Shown here in pieces: positions 43,666-53,032 of a DNA stretch of 64,000 nucleotides. How positions within the stretch are numbered: position 1 is the first letter of the stretch; each line of letters opens with the position of its first letter. Under the pieces are notes generated by a model that did not search any database, was not told the origin of the DNA, and saw only the letters and a list, made by a program, of their open reading frames with translations. A program made the position numbers and the translations under genes. Origin of the DNA: DTU015 sp012837895 (GTDB lineage Bacteria; Bacillota; Sulfobacillia; Fermentithermobacillales; Fermentithermobacillaceae); NCBI GenBank assembly GCA_050952085.1, contig JBMNKH010000007.1, positions 62,001-126,000 of the forward strand, given 5' to 3'.

Positions 43666-45000
43666 TTGGACTATTCACCTGAGACAAGCAGTGTATACGC
43701 TTCTTCCTTCCGGCAACCTTTAGCGGCGCTGCTCAAGTTTTACGTACCCTTGGCAGCTGCTTCAATGCTGATGATGTTAACCCATTCTGTTGTCAGCGGG
43801 GCTATGGCCAGGACATCCTATCCGACAGTTGCCCTTGCTGCCTATTCTGCATCGTACAGCATAGTAGCGGTATTGGAATCGCCTATTTACGGCATGGGCC
43901 GGATGTGCCTTACCTTTACCCAGGGGAGGAAGTCTTTCCGGAAAGCGGGTCAGGTTACCTTTATGGTACTTGGTGTTCTGCTTCTTGTGCTTGCAGTTAT
44001 CTGCTGGACTCCGGTGTCCGGGCCGGTTTTCAAGGGCATGCTGGGTGTATCAGAAGAAGTGTATAAAATGGCAGTGCCGTCTATGCGAGTGCTCATGCTG
44101 TGGCCCATATGGTCGGCTTTCAGGTCCGTATTCCAAGTTCCTATCGTTATCAAGAAGCAGACTGTTTGGCTTACGATCAACATGGTTGTCAGGGTAATTG
44201 TGATGTTCATAGCTGCCGCCATCCTTCCCGGATTGTGGCCTGTGGGGCCTGTGGGGGCATCTATCTTGATGTTGGGACTAGCTGCCGAGTCACTCCTCGC
44301 GTTGGTGGCATCAAGCAAGATTATCGGGCCGCTAGAGGAAGAAACGCCTGATAAGATAATCCCAAGATCAGCTGTTCTGCTAAAATTCGGCCTGCCTTTG
44401 GCAATCGCATCTTCAGTCCAGACATTGGGAAGGCCGATTATCACAGCCTCCCTGTCCAAGACTATCAATCCTGAAGTTGCCCTTGCTGGATATCAGGTTG
44501 CCACGAGTTTTTCCTTTATTTTTACGTCGCTTACCTACAACATCTACCAACTGGTGGTTGTATATGTGAAAGATAAGGATTCTTTCAAGCAGATCCGGAC
44601 GTTTTCCGTGGTGTTGGGCACAATGGCTTTGGCTTGTTTGTGGATTAGCAGTGTACCGCAAATAGGGACATGGATTTTCGGTTCCATCATAAAAGTTCCT
44701 CAAGAGGTTGTTCCCGAAGCCCTCAAGGCAGTGGCTTCTGTTGCGATGATGCCCTTTTTCGCCTCTTTGGCTGAGTGTTTCGGAGGCATTCTTATGTTGA
44801 GCAGGCAAGCTGTTTGGGTTACAGTAGCGAAATCCGGGAATATGCTGGCAAGTTCGCTCTTGGTCATTACGCTTGCCCGGTTTTGTCCTGTCATGGGGGC
44901 AGCCATAGGGGCAATCAGTTTAGCTGCGGGGAGCGGTGTTGAGGCTCTGATCTGTTGGCTCATGGTGAGGCGCCTCCCTGTGTGCAGGCAATTACTCTAG
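43666..45000 (+). CDS. MOP/MATE-superfamily membrane transporter
   Basis: 444 aa, TTG start preceded by GAGAGAGG. About twelve hydrophobic helices (LLKFYVPLAAASMLMMLTHS, VTFMVLGVLLLVLAVICWTP, AVLLKFGLPLAIASSVQTLG). The repeat of two six-helix halves, each beginning with a polar P-L-A-x-A-S helix, suits the multidrug/oligosaccharidyl-lipid/polysaccharide family. It is not a close NorM or Wzx by eye. Substrate unknown. Confidence 0.7.
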   Translation: MDYSPETSSVYASSFRQPLAALLKFYVPLAAASMLMMLTHSVVSGAMARTSYPTVALAAYSASYSIVAVLESPIYGMGRMCLTFTQGRKSFRKAGQVTFMVLGVLLLVLAVICWTPVSGPVFKGMLGVSEEVYKMAVPSMRVLMLWPIWSAFRSVFQVPIVIKKQTVWLTINMVVRVIVMFIAAAILPGLWPVGPVGASILMLGLAAESLLALVASSKIIGPLEEETPDKIIPRSAVLLKFGLPLAIASSVQTLGRPIITASLSKTINPEVALAGYQVATSFSFIFTSLTYNIYQLVVVYVKDKDSFKQIRTFSVVLGTMALACLWISSVPQIGTWIFGSIIKVPQEVVPEALKAVASVAMMPFFASLAECFGGILMLSRQAVWVTVAKSGNMLASSLLVITLARFCPVMGAAIGAISLAAGSGVEALICWLMVRRLPVCRQLL

Positions 45001-45012
45001 AGAAATAAAGAA

Positions 45013-45051
45013 GGGTTGCCCGGCCCGGCTAAGTAACCAGGCAGGCAACCC
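45013..45051 (-). terminator. Intrinsic terminator of the NSS transporter gene
   Basis: GGGTTGCC and GGCAACCC pair as an 8-bp stem; on the minus strand the hairpin runs into TTCTTTATTT. It also lies at the end of the convergent MOP-family gene. Confidence 0.7.
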
Positions 45052-45080
45052 GTACGGTCCGCCAGTTTCTATACCCTCCG

Positions 45081-46472
45081 CTAGAACAGGTTCAGCCCTG
45101 AAAGAAGGATTATGAGTACCAACGGGGGAGTGACATATTTGACCACCAAGTAGAACGCACGGATGATCCCTTGATTGTCAAGATTTCCATTGTTTGTGAG
45201 CCAGGTTTTCAGCTTATCCCACTTCAAGACCCATCCAGCGAACAGGCACAAGAACAGGCCTCCCACAGGCAGGAGTATGTTTGACGTGAGATAGTCCCAC
45301 AAGTCGAAGAACGTGCCTATTCCTGGGAACACAACATCTGCAAGCAAGCTGTTGGAGAGCGCTGCTGTTGAGCCTACTACCGCCAGTCCTATCAACACTG
45401 CCACGGTAGCTTTTTTCCGGTCCCAGTTCAACGTACCTGCCAGGTACGCAACAGGAACCTCGAACAATGACAACATGGCACCGGTTGCAGCTATAGCAGT
45501 CAACACGAAAAAGAGAATCATGAATATCTGGCCAAACGGCATGGAACTAAATACTGCCGGGATCGTTATGAAGAGCAGGGAAGGGCCTGATTCCGGCTGG
45601 AATCCAAATGCAAAAACGGCAGGGAAGACTGCCAGGCCCGCAAGAGCTGAAACGAGAACGTCTGAGAGCATGACTCTTGTTGCTGTTGCAGGGATGTCTT
45701 GGTCATCTAAGAAATAGCTTCCGTAGGTGATCATTGTACCCATCCCCACTGACAGTTTGAAGAAGGAGAGCCCTAGTGCGGTAAGCACGGTGGCACCTGT
45801 GACTTTTGAGAAGTCCGGCTTCAGGAGGAATTCCAACCCTTGTGCTGCGCCGGGTAGAGTGACGCTCCTAATGACCACAATAATCAGGATCGCGAAAAGC
45901 GCCGGCATAAGCCGCTTGGTCATACGCTCAATACCTTTGGATACGCCGAGTGCTATGATGAACGCTATGAACGCAAGTACGATCCATTGCCATACCAGTG
46001 ATTGAACAGGGCTTGTAACAAGCTCTGCAAAAGCTGCCTCAGTTACTGCAGGGTCAGTTGACAAAACGGCGCCTTGAATAGCTTTAACGATATACGCAAA
46101 TACCCAGGCCGCCACTTCAGTGTAGAAAGCCATTATAAGGAATGACGCAAGTATACCCGAGGCCCCTATCAACCACCATGATTTCCCAGGTGCCAACTTC
46201 TTAAGGCTTGCTATGGCATCTCCTCTTGCTGTGCGGCCGATAACATGTTCTGTAATCATAACCGGAAGGCCGACTACCAATGTGCAGAGTAAGTAGACTA
46301 TTATGAATGCTGCTCCTCCGTTAGCTCCTGCCAGGTACGGGAACTTCCAGATGTTACCCAAGCCCACTGCTGACCCAAGAGTCGCAGTGATAACGCCGAG
46401 TCTCGTTGTGAAAACGTCCCGCGATACTGTGCCATGATGCGGCACAGATTCTGCTCTATCAGCTGTAGCCAT
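45081..46472 (-). CDS. Sodium-dependent transporter, NSS (SNF) family
   Basis: 463 aa with about eleven to twelve helices, typical of bacterial LeuT/MhsT-like proteins. TM1 carries GVITATLGSAVGLGNIWKFP, holding the Na+ and substrate sites, with NGGAAFIIVYLL next. ALGLSFFKLSVGMGTMITYG is the TM6 region and YFLDDQDIPATATRV follows. It likely imports a neutral amino acid with sodium. The start ATG lies inside a 12-bp palindrome, with AGGAG 12 bases upstream, which is farther than usual. Confidence 0.93.
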   Translation of the reverse strand: MATADRAESVPHHGTVSRDVFTTRLGVITATLGSAVGLGNIWKFPYLAGANGGAAFIIVYLLCTLVVGLPVMITEHVIGRTARGDAIASLKKLAPGKSWWLIGASGILASFLIMAFYTEVAAWVFAYIVKAIQGAVLSTDPAVTEAAFAELVTSPVQSLVWQWIVLAFIAFIIALGVSKGIERMTKRLMPALFAILIIVVIRSVTLPGAAQGLEFLLKPDFSKVTGATVLTALGLSFFKLSVGMGTMITYGSYFLDDQDIPATATRVMLSDVLVSALAGLAVFPAVFAFGFQPESGPSLLFITIPAVFSSMPFGQIFMILFFVLTAIAATGAMLSLFEVPVAYLAGTLNWDRKKATVAVLIGLAVVGSTAALSNSLLADVVFPGIGTFFDLWDYLTSNILLPVGGLFLCLFAGWVLKWDKLKTWLTNNGNLDNQGIIRAFYLVVKYVTPPLVLIILLSGLNLF

Positions 46473-46481
46473 GACGTCATG
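46470..46481. promoter_or_regulatory. 12-bp perfect palindrome over the NSS start codon
   Basis: CATGACGTCATG covers the start codon and offers a second, out-of-frame ATG nearer the ribosome site. Confidence 0.4.
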
Positions 46482-46515
46482 ATTCTCCTTTCATCAAGTG
46501 ATAGGTTGCTTGTGT

Positions 46516-46731
46516 CTATTGAGAAGACCCGTGGGCAGTTCCAAAGTACTTCTCAAGGAACTTGCCGCACGGGTCTTTTCTACCCACGGTGTACTTCGCA
46601 TTTGACCTGCAAAGCTGTATCGCTCGGACCAGTCCGTTGTACCGGTTTGCCTCTGCCCGCCTTTTGCCTGACTTATTATCTCTATAGGAAGCAGAACCGC
46701 CCAAGATGCAGGCAGCCAGTACCGGAATCAA
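46516..46731 (-). CDS. Doubtful 71-aa open frame coupled to the upstream small membrane frame
   Basis: A TTG at 46731 overlaps the stop of the upstream frame as TTGA. The product starts with a short hydrophobic stretch and continues basic (DNKSGKRRAEANRYNGLVRA). No ribosome site and no family. Its 3' third overlaps a 19-bp hairpin, so it may be a remnant or not a gene. Confidence 0.25.
   Translation of the reverse strand: MIPVLAACILGGSASYRDNKSGKRRAEANRYNGLVRAIQLCRSNAKYTVGRKDPCGKFLEKYFGTAHGSSQ
46524..46580. promoter_or_regulatory. Long hairpin in the leader of the NSS transporter gene
   Basis: AAGACCCGTG pairs with CACGGGTCTT and continues through GGCA/TGCC and GTTCC/GGAAC, about 19 bp in all. 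On the plus strand it ends in TTTTC, like a terminator, though no plus-strand gene is close upstream. On the minus strand it lies about 50 bp before the transporter's ribosome site. Confidence 0.5.
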
Positions 46732-46964
46732 CGCGGAACCCTAAGATACTCTTCCCTGAAACTTACGACAACAAGCAACTTCTGAATATTGTCGACTATT
46801 ATACTCATACTAGCAAGAATATGCAACAGCCGATTGAACGTTTCTACCGGCCAGTGATATTGTGACCCTATTTCCGCACCTTCGCCAAGCCTCAGGGTCA
46901 TGGGTACTACTACCACCCCTGCGAGCACTATCACTCCTATGAACGCGGTGATCTCAAACCGCAC
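46728..46964 (-). CDS. Possible 78-aa two-helix membrane protein
   Basis: From a GTG at 46964 the frame encodes FEITAFIGVIVLAGVVVVPM, a charged and aromatic linker (GEGAEIGSQYHWPVETF) and a second hydrophobic helix (LLHILASMSIIVDNI) with a basic tail. The composition looks protein-like, but no ribosome site is visible and the frame could extend to 47102. The region between the NSS and ZIP genes is otherwise gene-free. Confidence 0.3.
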   Translation of the reverse strand: MRFEITAFIGVIVLAGVVVVPMTLRLGEGAEIGSQYHWPVETFNRLLHILASMSIIVDNIQKLLVVVSFREEYLRVPR

Positions 46965-47231
46965 TTGAAGTTGTAAGCATCTTCCGGGCAAGCTGGGACA
47001 CCCTTGCAGGACCGGTTTGAGCAATAGGCCTGAGCACAAGAGTGTAGCTGTGACTAACTTCCGGGTTGCGTCTTGTCCTAAAATATGAGATACAACTAAC
47101 ATATTGATGTATATTGAGAATCGGGATGGGATTGGCAGGGTGTCCGTTGCCCACGAGTTTGGATTCTGAAGTTACCTGGCACCATGCTTGCACATATTTG
47201 CGGCGACATAACATGATCGGAGGGGATGCAA

Positions 47232-47996
47232 TTGGGCGTCACTCATGCGACCTTGGTAGGGATCCTGGCAGGAATTTTGGGCACAGGGGCAGGTGGCCTG
47301 TTGGTTCTCTTGATAGATTTCAGTGCAGGTGCTTGTCTTAGTTTCTTGCTGGCAGCTTCAGGGGGAATAATGATAAGCGTTTCACTTATGGAACTTGTCC
47401 CTGAAGCTGTTGAGGTCGGAAGCCAAGGATGGGCAGCTTTGGGTTTGCTCCTTGGTGTTGTAATCTTGTTTGTCTTGGATATGTGGCTGCCCCACACCCA
47501 CAGTTCTTTGGTTGTGCGGGGGAAATCCGGGGTGTACCACGGCGAAAGGGCTGCCAAGTTGAGATCAGCCGGGCTATTGATAGGATTGGGGATCGCGCTT
47601 CATAACTTGCCTGAGGGATTAGCTATCGGTGCTGCTTATGCCCACCAGCAATCTTTGGGTTTTGGAGTGGCGCTGATGATTGCCATTCACAATATCCCTG
47701 AAGGAATGGCGATGGCAGTGCCATTGTAAGCAGGAGAGATGGGAGGAGGCAGCGTGGTCTTGTCCACTGTGCTGGCAGGCTTGCCAGTGGGGATAGGCGC
47801 CCTTCTGGGAGCTTGGATTGGCCAGGTGTCTCCGGCTGTCTTGTCAGTCTGCTTGGGCTTTGCCGCAGGAGCTATGATGTATGTGGTAAGCGACGAACTA
47901 ATCCCTGAAGCTCACTTTTGCGCCCATGGGGAGTATCCTACAATTGGGTTAGTCGTTGGAGTGGTCTTAGGGATATTGCTGATCTTGATCCTGTGA
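47232..47996 (+). pseudogene. ZIP-family metal transporter interrupted by an in-frame stop
   Basis: TTG 47232 (GGAGG eight bases upstream) begins a ZIP transporter. The metal-site helices are intact: ALHNLPEGLAIGAA and AIHNIPEGMAMAVPL, with the His loop PHTHSS earlier. Directly after AVPL a TAA at 47727-47729 interrupts the same frame, which then continues AGEMGGGSVVLSTVLAGLPV to YVVSDELIPEAH and the last helix. The product would be complete if the stop were a sense codon (one base change to AAA, CAA or GAA). Either a recent nonsense mutation or a sequence error; reinitiation at ATG 47739 just after AGGAG is possible but the spacing is short. Confidence 0.8.
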
Positions 47997-48059
47997 TCAC
48001 GTTAGAGGATCTGTTGGCCCGACTTGGGTATGAAAAGCAACTGTAAGGGAGGGACCCAT

Positions 48060-48638
48060 GTGTTTGACATCCGGAAGGGCGATTGCCTGGTGGTTGTCGA
48101 TGTGCAGAATGATTTCTGTCCAGGCGGAGCTTTGGGAGTGGCTGAAGGAGACCAGGTTGTGCCGGTGCTCAATTCATTGATCAAGGAGTTCAATGATAGA
48201 GATCTGCCTGTTGTCTACACCCAGGACTGGCACCCCCAGGACCATGTTTCCTTTGTAGAAAACGGTGGGATATGGCCGCCCCACTGTGTTCAAGGCACAA
48301 AAGGTGCAAACTTCCATCCGGACCTGGTAGTTAGCGGCGAGATCTGCCGCAAGGGCTTCTTAAGCGACAGGGAAGCATATTCAGGTTTCGACGGGAGAAT
48401 AGGCGAGCCTGACGGGCCAGCCCTTGACCAATGGCTCAAAGAAAAGGGAGTCAAGCGGATTTATGTAGGCGGCCTTGCCACCGATTATTGCGTAAGGGCT
48501 ACAGTGCTTGACGCCATACAATGCGGATTTGAGGTTGTCTTGCTAACCAATGGCATACGTGCCGTGGACGTAAATGAGGGAGACGGGGATAAAGCTATTG
48601 CCGAAATGGCAGACGCAGGAGCACTACTAATCAAGTGA
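48060..48638 (+). CDS. pncA: Nicotinamidase (isochorismatase family)
   Basis: 192 aa from GTG 48060, six bases after AAGGGAGGG; a frame extension to 48024 has no ribosome site. The catalytic triad is visible: Asp14 in VVDVQNDFCPGG, Lys in ICRKGFLSD, and Cys in GGLATDYCVRATVLDA. The metal-binding DWHPQDHVSF is present. It converts nicotinamide to nicotinate and ammonia for NAD salvage. It sits 60 bp after the broken ZIP gene. Confidence 0.93.
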   Translation: MFDIRKGDCLVVVDVQNDFCPGGALGVAEGDQVVPVLNSLIKEFNDRDLPVVYTQDWHPQDHVSFVENGGIWPPHCVQGTKGANFHPDLVVSGEICRKGFLSDREAYSGFDGRIGEPDGPALDQWLKEKGVKRIYVGGLATDYCVRATVLDAIQCGFEVVLLTNGIRAVDVNEGDGDKAIAEMADAGALLIK

Positions 48639-48700
48639 CCCACCCGGTCACCAAGTACCCTTTCACCAAGTATTGGACGGTCGCAGACTGATCACCGGGC

Positions 48701-50137
48701 TCATACTTTGATCTCTTTCCAATGGCCTGCCTTAAAGCGTCTCCTAAACAGCAGGCACCTTACAGAAAGGTCGGTTACCATGGCATACCAGGCGCCTGGC
48801 AGGTGAAGCCCAAGCATTCCGACAAACAAGTATGTCAGCCCAACCCTAACGATCCATGCGCTGCCTCCGGTTATGAGCATAGTCCATGCAGTGTCTCCGG
48901 CACCCCTTAGGCTTCCTGCAAGTACGTGGTTCATGCCCATTATAGGTTGAGCCACTGCTACTATTCTGAGCACAGTTGCCCCAAGCGTCATGACCTCGGG
49001 ATTATCAGGAACGAATAACCGGACGATATAGGGGGCGGTCAGGAACAGCGCCACGCCAGTACATCCCATCAACACGGAAGCGATTTTCTGGCACTTCCAT
49101 GTCGCCTCTTCTGCTTTATCCGGGTTACCGTATCCTAGATACTGTCCAACCAGTGTAGTGGCAGAGACACCAAGACTGAAACCGATAACAAGCGACAATG
49201 ATTCTATCCGGAGAGCTACTTGATGGGCCGCGTAAGCGTTGGTGCCAAGGCCCGCAATAGCTCTGGCATAGAGCAGCTGTGCGCCTCTCAACGAAAGCCT
49301 TTCGCCTGAAGCAGGCACTCCTATGGTTAGGACGCTGCTCAAAGTATCCTTATGGGGACGGAATGACCCTTTGTAGAAATCACTTATTGGGTTAGCTTGC
49401 CTTATGGTAAGCGCCATCACCACTACCATACCTATGAAGTGGGCAACAGCTGTGGCAAGCCCGGCTCCTTCTGCTCCCATAGCGGGGAAGCCGAAGTTTC
49501 CGCCAATGAGTGCGTAGTTGCCGATAACATTGGTGATGTTGACCAGTATGCCCGAAAACATCGGCAGCCGGGTATTGCCTGCGCCTCTGAGAGCTGCAGT
49601 AAAGGTCATTGTTACGAATTCAAACAGCATTGACAAGCCTTTCCAATATGAATACGGAATTCCCTGTTGGATTACGTCTGGTTCTGCTCCCATCAGGCGG
49701 AGGCTTGGCCCTGCGAACGCACCGATCAGGAGGGCCGCCACAGTGCCCAGGACTATCGCAACGAGCAATGATTGCCTCAAAGTTTGCTGGGCTTCCTCAT
49801 GTTGGCCAGCCCCGATGCGGCGGGCGACAACTGAAGTAGTGCCTACACGGATAGCGTCATAGACACCGGTGGCGATCATGGAAATCTGGTTGGAAAGGCC
49901 TACGGCAACCACTGCGGATGCCCCAACCCGTCCCACCATAGCTATGTCAGCCGCATTGACTATAGCTTGTAAGATCCTCTCGGCTATGAGAGGCACTGCA
50001 AGCACGAGGATGTTCTGCTCTATTGTATGGTGTTCTAGATCAAGATATCTGGGACGGGACCGGACCCGTTCCCGCAAGGACAATTCTTCGTCTCTCGTAT
50101 CGTCCGCAAGGTCAGTTACAGAATCTGGTTCGTTCAA
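48701..50137 (-). CDS. MATE-family efflux transporter
   Basis: 478 aa from TTG 50137 (AGGTG six bases upstream). The open frame runs on to 50413, but that would overlap the divergent M14 peptidase gene and has no resemblance to the family. Twelve helices in two MatE halves: LAVPLIAERILQAIVNAADI with MVGRVGASAVVAVGLSNQ, and ALRGAGNTRLPMFSGILVNI, then VPASGERLSLRGAQLLYARA. A charged cytoplasmic N-terminus of about 45 residues precedes TM1. It probably exports cationic drugs or metabolites by ion antiport. Confidence 0.88.
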   Translation of the reverse strand: MNEPDSVTDLADDTRDEELSLRERVRSRPRYLDLEHHTIEQNILVLAVPLIAERILQAIVNAADIAMVGRVGASAVVAVGLSNQISMIATGVYDAIRVGTTSVVARRIGAGQHEEAQQTLRQSLLVAIVLGTVAALLIGAFAGPSLRLMGAEPDVIQQGIPYSYWKGLSMLFEFVTMTFTAALRGAGNTRLPMFSGILVNITNVIGNYALIGGNFGFPAMGAEGAGLATAVAHFIGMVVVMALTIRQANPISDFYKGSFRPHKDTLSSVLTIGVPASGERLSLRGAQLLYARAIAGLGTNAYAAHQVALRIESLSLVIGFSLGVSATTLVGQYLGYGNPDKAEEATWKCQKIASVLMGCTGVALFLTAPYIVRLFVPDNPEVMTLGATVLRIVAVAQPIMGMNHVLAGSLRGAGDTAWTMLITGGSAWIVRVGLTYLFVGMLGLHLPGAWYAMVTDLSVRCLLFRRRFKAGHWKEIKV

Positions 50138-50315
50138 TGTATTCACCTGTATTTCGTAGTACAAAATAATCCTTTTATCATCATACAAGTATTTGGCATG
50201 TTCGGCAAGTGGAGGCCTGGCCCAAAGGAATTTCGTCCTCCGTAGCGAATGAGTAATCGGTAAGTCCGCCCCTTGTGTTAGACAGCTACTTTGAAAGGAG
50301 GGAAATCCTAAACCA

Positions 50316-52934
50316 ATGGCTGATGCAAGAATCCGTGCAGCAAGGATAACACCACCTGAAGAGTTTTTTGGGTTCAAACTTGGCAGTGACCGCAAGATTG
50401 CCCGGTGGGACAAAATAACGGAATACTTCTACAAACTTGAATCTGAATCAGACAGGATAAAAGTTAAGGAGTTGGGCAAATCCACAGAAGGCAACCCGTT
50501 CTTATTGGTGATCATTTCATCTCCTGAAAACCTTGCCAAGTTGGAGCATTACAGACAAGTCAACTCCAGGATAGCAGACCCTAGGGGCTTATCCAATGAA
50601 GAGGTCAGACAGCTGGTGCAGGAGGGCAAGGCAGTAGTGTGCCAGACCATGAGCCTCCACGCCACTGAGATTGGCGGGACCCAGATGGCCCCGGAACTGG
50701 CGTATGACCTGTTGTCGTGTGATTCATGCACCACAAAACAGATCCTAGATAATGTAATCTTCCTAATGGTGCCGTGTTTCACCCCTGATGGCCAAATAAT
50801 GGTCACCGATTGGTACAACAAGTACCTTGGTACCGAGTTTGAAGGGACCATGCTTCCGTACCTGTATCACAAGTATGCAGGGCACGATAATAACCGGGAC
50901 GCTTTCGCCCTGAACTTGGTTGAGTCCAGGTATGTGGCCCGCATACTTTTCACCGAATGGCACCCCCATGCGTTCCAGGACCATCACCATATGGGGAGCA
51001 CTGGTGCCAGGCTTTACGTAGCCCCGTATTGCGATGTAATCCGGCCGCATGTTGATCCTCTTGTATGGCGGGAACTCTCATGGTACGGAGGCCATATGGC
51101 GTATTCGCTTGAGCAGGCGGGCAAGACGGGTATCCTTAACGGAGCCCAATTCCCCGGATGGGGCCATTTCGGATTTCACTGGCTTGCCAATCACCACAAC
51201 ATAGCCGGAATGCTCACTGAATCTGCCTCTGCAAAACTCGCTACGCCGATGTACATTCATCCACACCAGCTTAAGGGGGCATGCCCTAAGACCATGCCTG
51301 AGTACGAACCTCAGACCAACTTCCCAAACCCTTGGCCTGGTGGATGGTGGAATCTACGCGACATAGTAGAGCAGCAAAAAATAGCTGCTTGGTCGCTGCT
51401 TGAGATTTGCGCCAGGTTCAGGGAGAAGATCTTGTGGAATGCCTACCTTAAAGCATCCCGCCAGGCCAGGCGTGGTGCTGAAGGTTCGCCCAAAGCTTAT
51501 GTGATTCCGGGAAAACAGCACGATCAGCTCACTGCCCTGAAACTTGTTGATTTGATGCTGGCCCAGGGCATTGAAGTGAAGCGGGCTGCGAAAGGTTTTG
51601 TGGCTGATGGGCGTGTGTATCCCGAAGGGTCGTTTGTGATTTCGCTGGCCCAGCCCAAGATGGGAGTGATCAGGTCCCTTCTTGGCAGGACGTTCTTCCC
51701 TGACAATTACTGGACCAGGAATCCCGACGGCTCGCCCATAATGTACGACACTGCCACTGATACCATTGCCGAATTCATGGGAGTCGAAGTCGAACCTGCA
51801 GATATCCTTGACATCAGTGATCAAGATCTGGAAGTGGTTGGGCAGGTTGAACCGGGGTTTTCTGAACCTAACAAGGTGCCTGACTGCATTTATTACCAGA
51901 TTCAAGGATATCTACTTGACCCCAGGCTCAACGATACTTTTCAAGTAATAAACGGTCTCTTGTCAGAAGATGGCAATGAGTCTGCGACCATCTGGAGATT
52001 CGAGAAGGCTTTGTGCTCCAATGAGCATCCCAACTATCCTGATATACCTCCTGGCGCCTTCTACGTTGAACACACTGCGGCAACCGCCTCAAGACTCGTC
52101 AAGCTGTGCAAGCAGACGGGAGTACCGTGTTATCCGGTACCATACGTTGCCGAACTGCCACGGCACAGGGTTAGACGTTTGAGGGTTGGAATGTACCAGA
52201 GATACTGGGGCGGCAATATGGATGAGGGATGGAGCCGCCTGGTGCTGGAGAACTTCGGTTTTCCGTACATCACTCTTAAAGATGAAGATTTCAGGCAAGG
52301 TAACTTGAAAGAAAAAGTGGACGTGATAATACTGCCCAGCGACAGGCCCGAACTCATCCTGGGGCCTGACGAGAAGCAGTCCACTCTAGGGAGATTTGAT
52401 ATAACAGTTGTTCCACCTGAGTACCGCAGCGGTATAGGCAAAGAAGGCGCCCAGGCGGTTGACGAGTTTGTGAGGTCAGGCGGGAAGCTCGTAGCTTTTG
52501 ATGCATCGTGCAAATTTGCGATAGATGCATGCAAACTTAAGGTGACCAATGTGGTGGAAGGGCTCACTTTCGAGGACTACTATTGTCATGGCTCAACCCT
52601 CAGGGTCAACGCCGATACTAATCATCCGGTGGCATATGGTATGCCCCGTGAGTTCTTGGCCCTTATCTGGGGTGGACAGGCGTTTGAAGTAAGAGACAGA
52701 TTTGCTACTCACGATTACACAGTTATTGCGGAGTATCCTGATAAAGACCTGTTGCAGAGCGGCTGGCTTGTAGGGGAGCAACTGCTCGCCAAGAAACCTT
52801 GTATTGTTTCAGCGAAGTGCGGTGAGGGTGAAGTGGTATTGCTTGGCTTCAGGCCCCTTTTCCGCGCTCAAACACATGGAACGTTCAAACTGCTGTTCAA
52901 TTGCCTGTTCGGTCAAGCCGGTTTTGATCAGTGA
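50316..52934 (+). CDS. M14-family zinc carboxypeptidase-like protein with C-terminal glutamine-amidotransferase-like domain
   Basis: 872 aa, GGAGGGAAATCC before the ATG. The M14 domain (about 1-380) has the zinc motif H115ATE118 in MSLHATEIGGTQMAPELAYD, PCFTPDGQ, HDNNRDAFALN and the zinc-ligand region TEWHPHAFQDHHHM. The last 250 residues (LRVGMYQRYWGGNMDEGWSR, then VDVIILPSD and AQAVDEFVRSGGKLVAFDAS) resemble the class I amidotransferase-like domain that ends other large M14 relatives. No signal peptide is seen, so it may act inside the cell on imported peptides. An amidohydrolase gene follows on the same strand. Confidence 0.83.
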   Translation: MADARIRAARITPPEEFFGFKLGSDRKIARWDKITEYFYKLESESDRIKVKELGKSTEGNPFLLVIISSPENLAKLEHYRQVNSRIADPRGLSNEEVRQLVQEGKAVVCQTMSLHATEIGGTQMAPELAYDLLSCDSCTTKQILDNVIFLMVPCFTPDGQIMVTDWYNKYLGTEFEGTMLPYLYHKYAGHDNNRDAFALNLVESRYVARILFTEWHPHAFQDHHHMGSTGARLYVAPYCDVIRPHVDPLVWRELSWYGGHMAYSLEQAGKTGILNGAQFPGWGHFGFHWLANHHNIAGMLTESASAKLATPMYIHPHQLKGACPKTMPEYEPQTNFPNPWPGGWWNLRDIVEQQKIAAWSLLEICARFREKILWNAYLKASRQARRGAEGSPKAYVIPGKQHDQLTALKLVDLMLAQGIEVKRAAKGFVADGRVYPEGSFVISLAQPKMGVIRSLLGRTFFPDNYWTRNPDGSPIMYDTATDTIAEFMGVEVEPADILDISDQDLEVVGQVEPGFSEPNKVPDCIYYQIQGYLLDPRLNDTFQVINGLLSEDGNESATIWRFEKALCSNEHPNYPDIPPGAFYVEHTAATASRLVKLCKQTGVPCYPVPYVAELPRHRVRRLRVGMYQRYWGGNMDEGWSRLVLENFGFPYITLKDEDFRQGNLKEKVDVIILPSDRPELILGPDEKQSTLGRFDITVVPPEYRSGIGKEGAQAVDEFVRSGGKLVAFDASCKFAIDACKLKVTNVVEGLTFEDYYCHGSTLRVNADTNHPVAYGMPREFLALIWGGQAFEVRDRFATHDYTVIAEYPDKDLLQSGWLVGEQLLAKKPCIVSAKCGEGEVVLLGFRPLFRAQTHGTFKLLFNCLFGQAGFDQ

Positions 52935-53032
52935 CTTTGAGCAGCGATCTTGAGTGGCAGGTTGGAGGATTAGAGAAACGGGCTATCGAAATCCAAGTTG
53001 TACATTAATTGGTAAAGGAGGTTTGTTGCCAG

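Noticed and set aside
50138..50413. N-terminal extension of the MATE transporter
   Set aside because: It would overlap the start of the divergent M14 gene and has no similarity to MATE proteins; a TTG with AGGTG gives the normal length.
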